From Sorex araneus (taxonomy: Eukaryota; Chordata; Mammalia; Eulipotyphla; Soricidae), in assembly GCF_027595985.1 (NCBI RefSeq), contig NC_073307.1, forward strand, positions 9,754,432 to 9,818,431: a stretch of DNA of 64,000 nucleotides. The letters are read 5' to 3'. Positions 48,510 through 59,189 of the stretch are shown piece after piece. The notes beneath the pieces are model-generated. The model saw only the letters and a program-made list of their open reading frames with translations. It was not told the DNA's origin and searched no databases. Each line of letters begins with the position of its first letter. Within the stretch, counting starts at the first letter, position 1. Both the position numbers and the translations under genes were made by a program.

Positions 48510-49180
48510 ATTAAAAATAAAGTTTACTTATTTATAATCACCATGAAAAACACAGTTACAAAGTTGCTCATGATTGGGTTTCAGTCATCACTGTCACTGT
48601 CACTGTCATCCTGTTGCTCATCGATTTGTTTGATTGGGCACCAGTAACGTCTCTCATTGAGAGACTTATTGTTACTGTTTTTGGCATATCCAATACGCAC
48701 GGGTAGCTTGCTAGGCTCTGCCATGCGGGCTCCATACTCTCAGTAGCTTGCCAGGCTCTCTGAGAGGGGTGGAGGAATCGAACTCAGGTTGGCCGCTTGA
48801 AAGGCGAAAGCCCAACCGCTGTGCTATCGCTCCAGCCCGGGTTTCAGTCATAAAATCATAAAATGTTCCAGCACCCCATCCCTTCACCAGTGTACATTTC
48901 CCACCACCGATGTCCCAGTTTCCTTCCTAACCCTCCCCCCTGCTCCCCCAACCCCAAGTATACCTCTATGGCAGGCACTTCCCCTCTCTTGTCTCTATCT
49001 CATTCCTTTTGGTCAATACAGATACTAAAATGTTATCATGCATGCTCCTTTACCTACTTTTAGCACGCAGATCTTATACAGAGTGATAATTTCCAACTAT
49101 TATTGTCATAGTGGTCCCTTTTCTATCTTAACTGCTCTCTAACCCCACAACTTGTGACAAGCTCCCAACCGTGGACCCTG
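48510..49180 (-). mobile_element. L1 3' UTR, inverted, hosting a nested SINE
   Basis: Plus-strand AATCACCATGAAAAACACAG, then (after the nested SINE) ATGTTCCAGCACCCCATCCC, CACCAGTGTACATTTCCCAC and TCTATGGCAGGCACTTCCCC, the complement of the L1 3' UTR seen at 25.9-26.1 kb. The SINE at 48589-48838 interrupts it. Confidence 0.85.
48589..48838 (-). mobile_element. Shrew SINE, tail A, nested in an L1
   Basis: Perfect 13-bp TSD GGGTTTCAGTCAT at 48576-48588 and 48839-48851. Inverted full-length copy with terminal CACTGTCACTGTCACTGTC, three tandem units of the tail repeat. Confidence 0.97.
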
Positions 49181-50554
49181 TTTTTTTTCTTTTACTGTCA
49201 ACAACAACAGCAACAACCACCCCTCCCCCATCAAAACATCACACACACCATTTATATGTGTGTATGTGACATGTGTCTGGATTTTAGAAAACTCCCAAAT
49301 GTAATTGGGCAGTATCCAATCCAGGAAGCACTAATGTTAATATTTATTTTACAAGAACCAAAATGTTTATCACCAGAAATTGTCATTCATAATAACACTT
49401 CACATGCACTGCATCGTTTAAATAGAAAACTCTAAAGTTTCATTATGTAAATGTTGAGCAGTAAAAATAAAACATCATAAAAATAAATGAAAACAATAAA
49501 ATCTAACTTCCTCACATCATTAGAAGTGCCCCAGATTCCATGAATTTAACGAGTTATTGAACCTACTATGGTGGTGTTTTTTTCTCATTCTTAGAATTAA
49601 TAATTAGATTATAAATATCATAATTGATTTCTTTTGTTTATTAATTTTATACAAGTGATTTAATCTTATATTTTAAATAAATTTTACTGTCATCTAGCAT
49701 TTTCATTTACCAAATAGTTAAATACCTACTACATAATAATATATGTTACTGGGAATATGAGTATTAAGAAAACCAGAAGATAGGGAACTACCTATTAGAA
49801 CAACAAACTGTCTATAATTAGAGTTATGTTAAATAACAGAGGTGCCTTGTTAAGTCTTCTTGGTCACTACAGATTGGCTTCTCGTATTAGCAATTAACAC
49901 ATATAATTCTAATCTTTTTGCACACTCTAAATTATTTTCATTTATGCTCTTCCATCTGGAAGACAGTAAATCAGGATAAGTATATCTGCAACCAGTGAGA
50001 ATCTCATGATTAGATATTATAGTAGCAGTAGAGAATACCTAAACTTTCTTTGAAGCCTTGGTGTACAGAAAAATGGTTATCTTAATGATGCCACTTTGAG
50101 ACAAACAACCTGAAAGAAAATCCAAAAAAGGAGAGAATAACTGCAAGGAATTCAAGTGGAATCCATAGACCCAAAATCAAATTAAGCTAACTGTGAATCC
50201 TGCACTATTTCTGGACCTTTGAATTACTCGAACCAATAAATTCCCTTTTTTGTTTAAGTGAGATTGAGTGGGATTTTCTGAGACTTCTTACTAGCAGCCA
50301 AAAGGGACAATTGGTTTAAATACTGTGATCTTTCAACACCCTTTCAAAGTCTTTGCAACCTTTACAAATTTCTTCTCTCTATAACAAAATCGAATCCACC
50401 CACTAAGGTGGAATTTAACAGAAATAACCTATATTAAGCCTTTCATGACTTCTCCAGTGAGAAGTAATTAATTGCCCTTTTGACTTCCACTGTACTTAGT
50501 AGCACAGATTTAGCTATGCCTTGCATTTTAGCTAATAATTTTTTGTAAGAATTT
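49181..50554. other. Unannotated AT-rich sequence
   Basis: Short CA/TG-rich stretch at about 49237-49276; otherwise nothing recognised. Confidence 0.4.
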
Positions 50555-50745
50555 CTTCACTGGCTGTGTGATTAGAAAGATGAAGTTCAAGTGTCAACTC
50601 CTCTAATTATTGGTTGGTTGTTCATTAACATAGACTTAGAACTTCTATCTGTAAAATTGTGATAATCAAACAAAATAATGGGATTAAATAGAACACAATG
50701 AGCTAACACATGCTTGAGAGATAGTGTCCCTTATAAAAATGTTAT
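50555..50745 (+). mobile_element. MIR SINE
   Basis: CTGGCTGTGTGATTAGAAAG, CTATCTGTAAAATTGTGATA and AATGGGATTAAATAGAACAC follow the sense-strand MIR order. Confidence 0.6.
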
Positions 50746-51590
50746 ATGGAAACATGAACACCCAGAACCTCAGAAGTGACATCATTTAGAAAAATGAGCA
50801 GCTATAGATATAAAATTAGTTAAGATGAGAACAAACTAGAGTAGGTGAAAAAACGGAGGCACAGGGCCAGCACTAGGTGACCAGAACAGTGGACTGGAGC
50901 CACAGTCTGCAGAAATATGAAGGACGAAGTTTGCTGGCAAAACACCAAGATTGGCGGGGGGGGGGGGCATTTTCAAGAAGTTATGTGACTCCTTCAAGAA
51001 AGGATTTGCTATGGGCTTCACAACAATAGTGGACACCCTGCAAACACTCTGTCTTAAGTTTGGCTAGTCTTTAAATCGATGACAATAAATCATGTTGCTT
51101 TGAGTCATTCAGTTGTGGTTGGAAACTAAAATAGCATGCACTATACTGCTTTTTGGTCTGAGACTTAGTAGGCATCCAATGAAAGCCAGATAAATGTTGA
51201 AAAATGTCTCTATGACTCACCACACTGAATACACATATATTTAGTTTTGTATATATTATAGACATATGTACACTAAACATATATATACTGTTATATATCT
51301 GTATAACAGTTATTTAATATGTATATAGTAAGATTATTTTTTTCTCAGTAAGTATTACATGATCTTATATTTCCAACTAGTCTTTTCTCCAATACCCTAG
51401 GTATGCAGGTCTAAACAAATCACAGAATAATCATGATGGAAGCAGGAATTTGTTTATCTACCTTATTCTGCTTTGCTCTTGTATATCATATTTTGATAAA
51501 ATTGACTATGACTTAATTAGTATGATTCCATATATAACTTCTCTAGAAGTTACCACATTAAAGAGAACATTTACAGTATTTTTTCTCTTA
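50746..51590. other. Unannotated sequence with a G12 run
   Basis: A run of twelve G lies at 50956-50967, and a TA-rich segment at about 51230-51330. No gene or transposon recognised. Confidence 0.5.
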
Positions 51591-51772
51591 TCTTTTTTTT
51601 TTTTTGCTTTCTGGATCACACTCAGCAATACACAGGGGTTACCTCCTGGAGTTACACTCAGGAATTACCCCTGGCAGTGCTCAGGGGACCATATGGGATG
51701 CTGGAAATTGAACCTGGGTCAGCCGCTTGCAAGGCAAACACCCTACCCGCTGTGCTATTACTCCAGCCCCTG
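51591..51772 (-). mobile_element. Shrew SINE, tail B, with 12-bp TSD
   Basis: TTTTTTCTCTTA at 51579-51590 and 51773-51784 flank an inverted copy: T-run, CACAGGGGTTACCTCCTGGA, ACCATATGGGATGCTGG, GCTATTACTCCAGCCCC. Confidence 0.95.
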
Positions 51773-52021
51773 TTTTTTCTCTTAATTTTTTTTCATGTAA
51801 TATGGGCAGTGTTCCAAGTGTGTAACAAGATTTAAGGGAGGCACATGTCACACAAACTTGTGAACACCCTATCATCATGCTTATGAACCAGAAAATGATT
51901 CAGAATTATTATAATTTTAAGCTTTGCAGTCATTAAAAATCAGAATTTTTATATTCTTATAACATATTAGATTTTGATGATTTTCCTGTTGCTTGGCTCT
52001 TGAAAACTTAAGGACTATGTA

Positions 52022-52138
52022 TCACTGTAATCCTGTTGCTCATAGATTTGCTTGAGCAGGCACCAGTAACGTCTCCATTGTGAGACTTGTTACTGTTTTT
52101 GGCATATCGAATATGCCATGGGTAGCTTGCCAGGCTCA
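52022..52138 (-). mobile_element. Shrew SINE, tail A, 3' part only
   Basis: Inverted tail and body (GTAACGTCTCCATTGTGAGA, TTTTTGGCATATCGAATATG) ending abruptly after GGTAGCTTGCCAGGCTC. A 5'-truncated insertion. Confidence 0.9.
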
Positions 52139-52736
52139 GTAAGCATGCAATAAATCATTTTGAATGGCTTAAGAAGTTTAAAAGACTAATAACAAAACCA
52201 TATGTATATTATTTATAAAATTCCTTTTTTCACTTCTCCAAATAGAAAGGTTTTGGAGTTTGACTTATTCAAGCAAATGTAATTTGTGTAAGGAATACAT
52301 ATATATGTATGGATAGAAAAAATATGCATTCTGAACATCTTAGAACATCTGCTGTTTGAGGTTATACAAATTGTTTACACTTGAGTCCCATCCGGTGTTA
52401 TTTTGTCCAATATCTGATGCTAAGTGATGTACCAAATGACATATTGCATATTGGAACTGGAAGGTGAAGCCCTGAATTCAGCTGAGTTTAAAGACGCCGT
52501 CTGCGTGATGTCTGAAATCACACATTGAAAATATGAACTCCTACAACTTCAATTCAACTAGATTCTCGTCGTTCTACCTGTAGCAAATACCCACAAAACT
52601 TAAAGTATCTAGGTCAGTTGTGTCTGTGCTTTGGGGAGTGCTGGGGAGGGTATGTCCATTGTAGCTGCATACAATTCTACTGCCTTACATCCTGTACTCT
52701 CGTAAACATGGGAAATTATTTTTGTTACTTTATATT
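52139..52736. other. Unannotated AT-rich sequence
   Basis: Nothing recognised. Confidence 0.4.
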
Positions 52737-52967
52737 CTGGATTGGAGTGATAGCACAGCGGGTAGGGCATTTGCCTTGCATGCAGTAGACCCGGGTTCAA
52801 TTCCTCCTTCCCTTTCGAGAGTATCCTGCTGCACAGTAGAGCCTGGCAAGCTACCTGTGACATATTCGATATGCCAAAAACAGTAACACAAGTCTCACAA
52901 TGGAGACATTACTGGTGCCTGCTCGAGCAAATCGATGAACAACGGGACGACAGTGCTACAACATTGC
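52737..52967 (+). mobile_element. Shrew SINE, tail A, with 11-bp TSD
   Basis: TSD TACTTTATATT at 52726-52736 and 52968-52978. Full head and tail; a short internal deletion removes part of the GAGAGCCCGGCAAG segment. Confidence 0.95.
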
Positions 52968-53044
52968 TACTTTATATTATAGTATTAAATAACTTCAAAA
53001 AAGCATCTAAAGTCCTTCAAAAGAGGACTTTAGATGGTTAGTAT

Positions 53045-53201
53045 GTCTTTTTATTCCATGCAGAATCAGGGCTCAGGGCTTGCCCCTGACTTTGCCCTCA
53101 TCGATTACTAATGACAAGGAATGTCTGTAGCACCGGGGATGGAACCTAGGCCAGCTACGTGCAAGATACATATCCTATCCCCTGTACTATTGTTTTGGCC
53201 C
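53045..53201 (-). mobile_element. Possible old tail-B SINE
   Basis: Diverged inverted pattern: CTCAGGGCTTGCCCCTGACT, GGGATGGAACCTAGGCCAGC, TACGTGCAAGATACA, TACTATTGTTTTGGCCC. Confidence 0.65.
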
Positions 53202-54231
53202 GGATCATAGTCTTGAGGAATTATTGTTAGGCAGACCTCAAAAGAATAAAGAAATTTTGACCTCTGAAAATTACAGAAAAACTGTGTAGTACTGTATTTC
53301 AAGAACTGCATCTCACTAAAGAGATCTATGTGCGAACATTTGCAAACACTACAAGGGCTGACAACAAATTTGAAGAAGCTATTTTCACAGTTTCACAAAC
53401 TGTAAGAGTAGTCCTTGGGGAACTACTGTCTTTGTTGAATAAGTGTGATAGCTTGAATTTGAATCAGATATCAACTTCCTGCCAATGAACTATCTCTGTT
53501 ACCTAATACCTTTCACGGAAACATCTACTTGATTTAAAAGGTCAAATATTGGGTGTCACTAACCTTAGTTAATAAGTATTTATGGCTATTAGAAATAAAA
53601 AACTTTATCCAGGGGTTCAGAGCCATTTTGTTACGGTAGCTTCTAGAATTATTTTCATAAACAGAGGCTCGTTTAAAAAAAAAGACAATTAAACTTTGGG
53701 ATGATTACATTGGGATATTGAACAGTCAGTCAATGCGGTGTCACTCTGATTAAATCTACCACATAAGGGTTGGACAAACAGTCAATTCAAAAACACCATT
53801 AGGAGATAATAAAGACATTACTTAAGAGGCTGATCAGAAAATCACCTTTTTCATTATTCAGATCACATGCCAAGGCCACTGGCTCTCGAACGTGGAGGCG
53901 AAGGATGTAGTTGCCTGGGTTCTGTGGTGCCAGGATTCCTCGGGTGAGCCCAGGGATGTGCAGAGGGCTACCTGGGTCACAGTGGATGATGCTCAGAAGA
54001 CCATGTGGTACTGGGCTCCACCTGGGGTCAGATGCATGCGAGGTGTTCCTTGAAACCACATACCTACGTGGCCATAAATAACCCAGCTTCCTGTTGTACT
54101 AGCTTCTCTAAAAAGGAAAGTGAATCCACTCTTTACTTGTCCCAGAATTTCAAATTGAAGTCTAAACTAATCAAGATGAGGTCCTAGACACAGTCACTGA
54201 AGATAGAAGAAAAGAGGCATGTTAAACTTAT
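53202..54231. other. Unannotated sequence, possibly one more old SINE
   Basis: About 53930-54060 has GACCATGTGGTACTGGGCTC and GGGGTCAGATGCATGCGAGG, suggestive of a very old inverted tail-B SINE. The rest is unassigned. Confidence 0.35.
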
Positions 54232-54330
54232 TTGTTCATTGGGGGCCACACACAGGAGTGCTCAGGGCTTACTCTTGTCTTTGTACTCCATGACCACTCA
54301 TGGCAATGCTCAGGGAACCAGGTAAGGTGC
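54232..54330 (-). mobile_element. Shrew SINE, tail B, tail-side half (split by LTR)
   Basis: Inverted GGGGGCCACACACAGGAGTG, GTACTCCATGACCACTCATG, GCTCAGGGAACCAGGTAAGG, then cut by the LTR. The head half resumes at 55476. Confidence 0.85.
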
Positions 54331-55475
54331 TGTAAAAAATTAAAAAGGCAGGCACAGGAGAAGGAGACGCGGTGATGTGTGGTGTTGTTCTAATGTTCTC
54401 GGGCACTAAGGGCAGTTCTCTCCCGCACTCGCCACTTGCGTTTGCTGTTCTCGAGCCACTGTGTATGGACCAGATCGGGACGGCTCCTCCTTGTGCTCTG
54501 CTTCTGTGTGTGCCACTGTGCTCTCTTCTGTCTGTCTCTCTAGCTCTGTCTCTGTAGTCTCTCCTCTGGTCTCTTCCGACCTCTCTCTGTCTCTGCTTTT
54601 GTGTCTTCTCTGTTCTTCTCCCATGTCCTTTCGTGTGTCTTCTCTTGCTGTATCTTCTTCTGTCTCCCCATCTTCTTCTTCTGTCTCCCCGTCTTCTTCT
54701 GTCTCTCTGTCAGTGCCCCTGTCTTCTCCTACGGTCTCAGTTTATATAGCAAATCACATAGGGCGGTAACACAAAGGTGGGTTGAACACTGACAAATCAA
54801 CAAAGAAGGGCAAGACCATTGCTGGAGGAGAGTAACAAAATCTCATCTAAGGAGATTACTCCAGATTGCTAGTAGATCTCTTCAAGGGTGGGGTCCAAAC
54901 AAGGGTGTGTCAGGGTGTGTCCCTTTCTTCCTTCCTCAGCTAGTAATCCACTTAAATAGTTACAGTAAATTTACTTCTAATATTTCTAGCAATGTCATAT
55001 TGTACAAGCACAGTAAGAGATATATCAAACTAAAAGTTTGGTTCTTCCTGAAGACATTCACTATATATTCCAGACCACAGTCCTCAGGCCAGGTTAGTCT
55101 TCCTAACCCCAGCAGGGTCCTAGTCTCGTTCTTACTTTGGATCATGAGAGCATTTGTCTGTGACCATGCTCTCAACTATAAGTTGAGTATTGTGGCGCTT
55201 TGGCCTGGCCCATTTCGATGACAGGGTAGCTCACAGCTTGCCCTCAGTCCATTCCATCCCTCGTCAGGACCCTGCTTTTGGGGTGCTAGGAACTAAGGGC
55301 AATTAAGTTGAGAAAGCAGATGCCCGGGAGTAAATATTATTGGAGTCAATCAGCTCCCAAGTTACAAAGCATATCATTAACTATCTTCCTGTGTCCATAC
55401 AGAAAGGACATTGCTTTAAGGTAAACTACGTTCCCTGTGGCAAGGCTAAAAGGACAAACCCCATGTTATCCTACA
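54331..55475 (-). mobile_element. Solo LTR of an endogenous retrovirus (class II-like), 1,145 bp
   Basis: Begins TGTAAAAAAT and ends TATCCTACA on plus (TGTAGG...TTTACA on the coding strand), with the 6-bp TSD AGGTGC at 54325-54330 and 55476-55481. On the minus strand a TATA element (plus TTTATATA at 54741-54748) would start transcription near 54715, giving a U3 of about 760 bp. The following ~385 bp (R and U5) is purine-rich, with repeated GAGACAGAAGAAG-type units. A 6-bp TSD is typical of betaretrovirus-like (class II) elements. No gag, pro, pol or env sequence is present. It interrupts a tail-B SINE, so it is younger than that SINE. Confidence 0.88.
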
Positions 55476-55560
55476 AGGTGCCAGGGATCAAACTGGGTCA
55501 GCCGCGTGATAAGACAAGTGTCTTTCCCACAGTTATATCTCTCTGGCCCTGGTATATTAA
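55476..55560 (-). mobile_element. Shrew SINE, tail B, head-side half (split by LTR)
   Basis: Resumes with GGTGCCAGGGATCAAACTGG, TCAGCCGCGTGATAAGACAA and TTATATCTCTCTGGCCC, completing the copy begun at 54232. Confidence 0.85.
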
Positions 55561-55597
55561 ATTCAAAACTTAAAATTAAAGTATTGAAAGAGTCAGA

Positions 55598-55741
55598 TCA
55601 ATTCCTCTGTCCCCCTCAGAAAACCCAGCTAGCTACTGAGAGTATCCCACCCCCACGGCAGAGCCTGGCAAGCTACCCGTGGCATATTCGATATGCCAAA
55701 AACAGTAACAAGTCTCACAATGGAGATGTTACTGGTGCCTG
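55598..55741 (+). mobile_element. Shrew SINE, tail A, truncated at both ends
   Basis: Starts near TCAATTCCTCTGTCCCCCTC and runs through GGCATATTCGATATGCCAAA to GGAGATGTTACTGGTGCCTG, lacking the terminal repeats. Confidence 0.88.
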
Positions 55742-56261
55742 TTTGTAATGTCTATATTATAACTTGATGTTAGAAAACCCAGAAAGAATTAAAAGTTAAA
55801 TTTCTTTAAAAATAACTTAGAAACGAAACTATCTTTTGTAAAATGATGTGTACATTTTTTCCCCTATGGGTAAAATTTCGAAGTGGTTAGTCTGCTGGTT
55901 TTCTATGTTTTGATAATAGTTTTTCTCTGGATAACATTTAACAAAATTAGCTAAAATCTAAAGAACAAAGAAAATTAAAATATATGTGTGCATATATGTG
56001 TGCATATATCCAATGGGAATATACTTATATATTATAATCTTAAATTCTATAACTGCTATTACAACAAGTAACCTTAAAAATCATAGCATTATAGCAACAA
56101 TAAAAATAACAATACCAAGAAAAAAATAGTATCAGAACATGGCTATATCCAAAGACTAACCATTGGGAAAATATTATCAAAACAAACAAAATACCAAATG
56201 AAATCTCCAAATAAACAGTGAAAAAGAACAGAAAAAGTATTTATAATTTAACAGACATTTT
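55742..56261. other. Unannotated AT-rich sequence
   Basis: A tandem TATATGTGTGCA unit appears near 55981-56008. Otherwise nothing recognised. Confidence 0.4.
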
Positions 56262-56385
56262 CTACTAAGATATGACTATGCCAAGTAATTTTGCATGTAC
56301 ATTTATTTAATTTTCAAAATCACTAAGTGAAACGGTGTGTTTTATCACTCCATTCTATGGACAATTACTTTACATTAGGGGATAA
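56262..56385 (-). mobile_element. Possible MIR fragment
   Basis: TGCCAAGTAATTTTGCATGT ... ATTTAATTTTCAAAATCACT ... ATTCTATGGACAATTACTTT follows antisense MIR, but is diverged. Confidence 0.45.
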
Positions 56386-56411
56386 AAAGAAATAGAAACT
56401 AATGAATAGAT

Positions 56412-56659
56412 CACTGTCACTGTCACTGTTATCCTATTGCTCATTGATTTGCTTGAGCGGGCACCAGTAAGGTCTCCATTGTGAGACTTGTTACTGTTTT
56501 TTGGCATATCAAATACACCACAGGTAGCTTGCCAGGCTCTGCTCTGCGGGTGAGATACTCTTGGTAGCTTTCAGGCTCTCCGAGAGGGGTGGAGGAATAG
56601 AACCTGGGTTGGCCTCATGCAAGGTGAATGCCCTACCCACTGCGTTATCGCTCCAGCCC
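56412..56659 (-). mobile_element. Shrew SINE, tail A, with 11-bp TSD
   Basis: TSD AATGAATAGAT (56401-56411) and AATAAATAGAT (56660-56670), one mismatch. Inverted full-length copy ending in head TTATCGCTCCAGCCC. Confidence 0.95.
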
Positions 56660-56670
56660 AATAAATAGAT

Positions 56671-58489
56671 ACCATGATTTTATTTTTACAAAGGTTCTTT
56701 CACATTATGCATATATATGTTAGACAATAATGAGTATGAGATGCTAGAGGTACATCCGGTTACTTCTACAACACTGTATACTTGAAGGATAAAAATAGAT
56801 AAATGTGCTAATTTGTGCAAGAATTATGAATTTATTTTCATTCAAATTTAGATAAATAGAAAATTAATTAAACAGAATCCTAATAGCTATAAAGTAGGCA
56901 ACTGCATAAGAAATTGCAACTTGTTAGCTCTTTAGACACTAATTTCATGAGAAAATGTTTTTCTAATTTAGAGTTTATTTTCCCTATAAAATGTTTTGGG
57001 GAAAGCCAATTCTATTCTGTTTCTATTATTCAATTAGTCAAAAACAACAAGAACAAAAGGAAAAAATCTACTGTGCTGAAATTTATGTTATTTATTGTAT
57101 GCTAGTCCTAAAAGAATATATGAAAAATATACTCAGTATATCTGCATGTATCAAAATCAACTGGTGGGTAGCTTGAAATAACAGATACAAAATTTTTGTG
57201 AATAAAACAAAACTCTTTTCCCTAACATCATCAGTAAAAGATTGTACTGGAAATTAGGGATACTTCCATATCTTGATCTCACCTTGTTAGCTGCATTATG
57301 TGATGCTATATAGGTGTCTAACCATCTATTTGAAGAATTTGGACCTATCTGGATAAATGCCCAAAGCTGAGCCTTGGATGAATCCTGTACTAACTGTTAT
57401 CCTAGAGTCTAAAAATGATATTCTGGGAAGGTGGGATGATAAAGAGCCAAGAAAATAGTCTCAGAAGGTAAGAGCAACTATTTCAGAATTTGTTGAGAGA
57501 ACAAAGATTAGAATGGAAGATATATTAATATAAATATTGGCATGGAGATAGTTTGTGTTATTTGAGGTCATTTATTTTATTGAAATGATTCATGCAAAAA
57601 TGAAATCATGGTCAAATTTGGACTTAATAGGAAAAATGAGTGAAAACAAATTCTTCATTTTAATAGCAGAAGAGATGATACAGTTTTTGTGTGTCTAGTT
57701 GCAGAGAAATTTGAAAATTAATTCACTAGTATTTTTCTTATAATGCCATATTATTTACTATACAATATTGGTAGAAAAAGAGATATAAATCAATAAAGAA
57801 ACTTTGAGTCATTTTATCAAGTTTCAGATAGATTAAACCCAGTTTAAATTTGGTTTATTCTATATGAGAGTAATATTAATAAAATGCATTTTGTCTTATT
57901 TTTCTTAAAAATAAAAAATAATTGAACAAAATGGAAAATAGGAAAAGACATTGTAGCAATAAAAGTAAATATTACTTCAGCTTTAAGTTATGGGTATCCA
58001 AATTGTGTATTAAGTGGGTTAAAAAATTAATTTCTTATGGATTTTGAAAAAATATTTATTGCAGGCATATTGAAATTAATAAATTACTTTAATACTATAA
58101 TTCTAGTAGATGAAAAATGCCAATTATATCATTATTTTTTTATCCTTCAAAAATTTTAAGCAAATAGTACATATAATACTAGTAGATGAATAGTTATATA
58201 ATTCAAACTAAGTACAAGCAACATTTGCAGTTAAGCAAAGAGATTTAAACCATCATTCAGTGTTAAAAGCCTGTTGAATGAAAAACATCAGTAACAAATC
58301 ACTTATTTTAGTTTTAAAGGCTCTTTGTCACCCAGCTTAATGTGATTTTAATACATTTATCTGTGGTTTGCTAAGAAGTCAAAATAAAAAGAGAACACAT
58401 CTCTCTACTGTTGGTCTATAAAGGAAATTTCTCCTGGGTACTTTAGCCCACAAACTAATGAATTTTACTAAGGCTTTCATCATAAGGAG
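56671..58489. other. Unannotated AT-rich sequence
   Basis: About 1.8 kb with no recognised gene or repeat. Confidence 0.4.
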
Positions 58490-58620
58490 AGTGGTTTAGT
58501 GATGCAATGTGGCAATAAAACCTGGGTTTCACTTTGAGTTCTTTACCTAGTCTGCGTTTTGTGACTAAGGAAGTCAATTAACATTGTAGCTAGATTTGAG
58601 CTTATTTTTATTTTTCATTT
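58490..58620 (+). mobile_element. Possible MIR fragment
   Basis: GTGGTTTAGTGATGCAATGT, AAACCTGGGTTTCACTTTGA and TTTTGTGACTAAGGAAGTCA follow sense MIR at low identity. Confidence 0.45.
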
Positions 58621-58975
58621 ACAGAGTATTCCAGTAAGAGGAGATCATGCTATAGTAGCTCAGCAATGAATTAAAACAATTTACATTGATTATATGGAAT
58701 TGTGCTCATGGTTAATAGTTCTAGTTGGATACAAATGTACTAACTACTATTACCTATTAACAAGTATCATTAATTTATAGATTATGATCCAGAAGATTAT
58801 TTTTTGCTCCATTTTTATCTCTTTCTAGGCTGCCTCATATTTCAAATTATTTTGAAATCAATGAGTTTGATTAGTAGAACTTAAAAAAAAACCCAAAGTT
58901 CTGAGTGTGTTTTATGCATGTTTGCACATATATATATGTATGTATACACCCTACCACACACAGAGAAGTTCAATT
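58621..58975. other. Unannotated AT-rich sequence
   Basis: Nothing recognised; a short TATA/TGTA run lies near 58928-58945. Confidence 0.4.
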
Positions 58976-58996
58976 ATAAACCATCCTAATATTTTT

Positions 58997-59168
58997 TTTT
59001 TTTTGCTTTTTGGGTCACACCCAGCGATGCTCAGGGGTTACTCCTGGCTCTGCACTCAGGAATTACTCCTGGCGGTGCTTGGGGGACCATATGGGATGCC
59101 GGGGATCGAACCCGGGTCGGCTGCGTGCAAGGCAAACGCCCTACCCGCTGTGCTATCACTCCGGCCCC
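58997..59168 (-). mobile_element. Shrew SINE, tail B, very young
   Basis: A perfect 21-bp TSD (starting ATAAACCATCCTAATA) at 58976-58996 and 59169-59189. The copy looks closest to a consensus: unbroken T-run, TTTTTGGGTCACACCCAGCG, GGGGATCGAACCCGGGTCGG with an intact inverted B box, and CpGs still present. Confidence 0.97.
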
Positions 59169-59189
59169 ATAAACCATCCTAATATTTTT

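Noticed and set aside
54406..54769. Overlapping frames over a TCT/GTC-rich region, Ser/Val-rich on plus and Glu/Arg-rich on minus
   Set aside because: This is the purine-rich R-U5 region of the solo LTR, outside any retroviral coding region.
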